Below are positions 62,672-64,000 of a stretch of DNA of 64,000 nucleotides, piece by piece. Both the position numbers and the translations under genes were made by a program. This DNA comes from Arcicella rigui (lineage in GTDB: Bacteria; Bacteroidota; Bacteroidia; Cytophagales; Spirosomataceae). Each line of letters starts with the position of its first letter. The first letter of the stretch is position 1. The notes under the pieces were generated by a model, which worked only from the letters and a program-made list of their open reading frames with translations, searched no databases and had not been told where the DNA came from. The stretch spans positions 1 through 64,000 of the forward strand of contig NZ_JAYFUM010000018.1 of NCBI RefSeq assembly GCF_034929435.1, read 5' to 3'.

Positions 62672-64000
62672 TTACTGAAAACCAGCACTTGCCTTTTCGA
62701 TAGAAGCCAATTTAGCTTGATAGGTTGGTAAAAAACGCTGATAGTCGGTTGGAGACAATTTTTGTAATGCCTTCATTCCATCTTCGGCGTAGTCTTTCAT
62801 CCCAATTGTTAAGGCTTGTTGAATGTATAATTGATACAACATTGGCGAGTTTTTTCGCCAAGAAATAGCATTTAAAACTACTTGATAGGCTTTTTCGGGC
62901 TGACGATTTTTATTCAATAGCTCAACAGCTTTGCTTACGATTGCTTCGTTCAATGGATGTTGCTTTAGCCCTACTCCTATCATATCTTTTATTTCTGCCA
63001 AATTCACTTTTTCGACAGCCTCTTTTTTCAGAAAAGTATTGAGCAATAACTGATAATACTTGCCTTTTTTATCCGTAGAATCACCCACTGCCCAAGCTTG
63101 AAGATTCTGGAAAGTAATTAACTTGTCCCCTTTATAATACTCTTGAATTACATTGGCAAAAAGTAAATCTTCGGAAAGTGATTCGTTTTCTTCTATTTCA
63201 GAAAATCTTCTTAAATCAAAGTTTTCACCCAAAGCTTTTTGATAGAAAGTTTGGTTATAAATCCATGCAAAATTGGAAGCATTCAAAACAGAATCCGAGG
63301 ATAAATCAATGGCAAAATCATTGTCGGTAAGCTCTGAAAATTTCTTCTCAATAATATTTTTCATCGCCAGTTTATTGGCTTGATACGAATTATACTGAAT
63401 ATCTTCGGATTGTTGCAAAAGCTCTTCAATGGCTGTTTTTTTACCATTATTTGCCCAAAAAGCCAATAAATTACTGGCTGGTACTTCTGATTTTTGGGCA
63501 TTTTTTACTGCCATTTCATAGTACAAAACAGTGGAATCTTGCACGTTCGATTTATTGAATAAGTAGGCTAAATTATTTTGTAACTCACCACTTTTCGGAA
63601 ATTTCTGCAAGCCTTCTTTTAAAGTAAACATGGCATCAAAAAAATGTTCGCCATCGTAAAAAGAACGACTAAGCCCTTCATAAGCAAAAACTGAAGGATT
63701 TTTGGCTAAAGATTTTCGGAAGTAAACGGCAGCCGTTTCATTATCACCTTGCAGCAATGCCAAACTCGCCAAAGCATAATTAGTTTTATGATTTCGGTAC
63801 TCGTAAACCAAAGCCATTTTGTACTCAATTTCGGCAAATTTATAGTCTTTTTCGGCAGTATAATAGTCGCCCAAAGCGTTGTAATGTGCCGCAAAAGCTT
63901 GCTGTACTGTAAAAAATCCTTTTAAAACCAACAAGGCTGCAATGAGTATAATGGCTAATACTCTAAATGTCCAAATCGGTAAACGCAAAGGCTTAAATAC
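62672..64000 (-). CDS. TPR-containing membrane protein (5' end outside window)
   Basis: At least 440 residues, with the frame still open at the right edge of the window, so the N terminus is missing. A membrane span (about IWTFRVLAIILIAALLVLKGFF) is followed by tetratricopeptide repeats: HYNALGDYYTAEKDYKFAEIEYKMALVYE, TNYALASLALLQGDNETAAVYFRKSLAKNP, VFAYEGLSRSFYDGEHFFDAMFTLKEGLQKFP and further helices, ending KLASIEKASAGFQ. It is probably part of a multi-span envelope protein with a TPR tail. Function unknown. Confidence 0.7.
   Translation of the reverse strand, partial: VFKPLRLPIWTFRVLAIILIAALLVLKGFFTVQQAFAAHYNALGDYYTAEKDYKFAEIEYKMALVYEYRNHKTNYALASLALLQGDNETAAVYFRKSLAKNPSVFAYEGLSRSFYDGEHFFDAMFTLKEGLQKFPKSGELQNNLAYLFNKSNVQDSTVLYYEMAVKNAQKSEVPASNLLAFWANNGKKTAIEELLQQSEDIQYNSYQANKLAMKNIIEKKFSELTDNDFAIDLSSDSVLNASNFAWIYNQTFYQKALGENFDLRRFSEIEENESLSEDLLFANVIQEYYKGDKLITFQNLQAWAVGDSTDKKGKYYQLLLNTFLKKEAVEKVNLAEIKDMIGVGLKQHPLNEAIVSKAVELLNKNRQPEKAYQVVLNAISWRKNSPMLYQLYIQQALTIGMKDYAEDGMKALQKLSPTDYQRFLPTYQAKLASIEKASAGFQ

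Overview
The window reads as chromosomal DNA of a member of the Bacteroidota, most likely order Cytophagales (Spirosomaceae-like relatives such as Emticicia, Arcicella or Runella; genus not resolved). Reasons: a SusC/SusD glycan-uptake locus, two enzymes carrying type IX secretion C-terminal domains, a Bacteroidota-type LptD, MnmD, BshA and epsilon-subunit complement, AT-rich DNA, and promoters of the Bacteroidota form (-33 TTG / -7 TAnnTTTG, 19-20 nt apart) visible before the DUF6471 gene, atpD, the carA leader and the initiator tRNA.

Layout. 1-3070: accessory DNA. It holds a 46-bp perfect palindrome, a 42-bp-period array of near-palindromes, and a type II restriction-modification locus (NgoBV/NlaIV-like endonuclease, convergent C5-cytosine methyltransferase, and a small DUF6471 protein as candidate controller). 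3071-16539: a polysaccharide utilization locus for a beta-1,4-glucan-type polymer, on the minus strand: SusC, SusD, an IPT/TIG surface glycan-binding lipoprotein, an internal terminator, then a GH51-like lipoprotein, GH44, GH9 and GH5. 16802-21104: a frameshifted PD-(D/E)XK transposase-type nuclease, a small secreted protein, a TPR histidine kinase facing a NarL-type regulator, and a 4 x 42-bp tandem array.

21148-44346: mostly housekeeping. Envelope genes (LptD, amidase, MCE protein), two regulators and a GNAT, fadN-fadA beta-oxidation, atpD-atpC, a large pentapeptide-like membrane protein, carA behind a leader ORF plus terminator, mnmD, a conserved Bacteroidota protein, an N-acetylglucosamine-kinase-like ATPase, a small cytochrome-b5-like protein, thiL and a UbiA-type prenyltransferase. 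44568-64000: bshA, a fatty-acid hydroxylase, an OmpR/HK pair, folK, yqgE, a toxin-antitoxin pair, nnr, a siroheme-synthase domain, an acyl-CoA synthetase, an Asp-box protein, a DMT transporter, der, era, initiator tRNA-fMet, a LolD-like ATPase and an unknown cluster ending in a TPR protein cut by the window edge.

The most unusual signals are non-coding. (1) At least nine intergenic spacers are built from short words of 6-12 bp, repeated in direct and inverted order with a vocabulary largely private to each spacer, giving nested perfect or near-perfect hairpins. (2) carA is preceded by promoter, 33-codon leader ORF and a terminator whose stem begins inside the leader stop codon, an arrangement expected of translation-coupled attenuation. 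(3) The DUF6471 gene of the restriction locus has a 14-bp perfect palindrome over its -7 box. All calls are from reading the sequence; no database search was possible.
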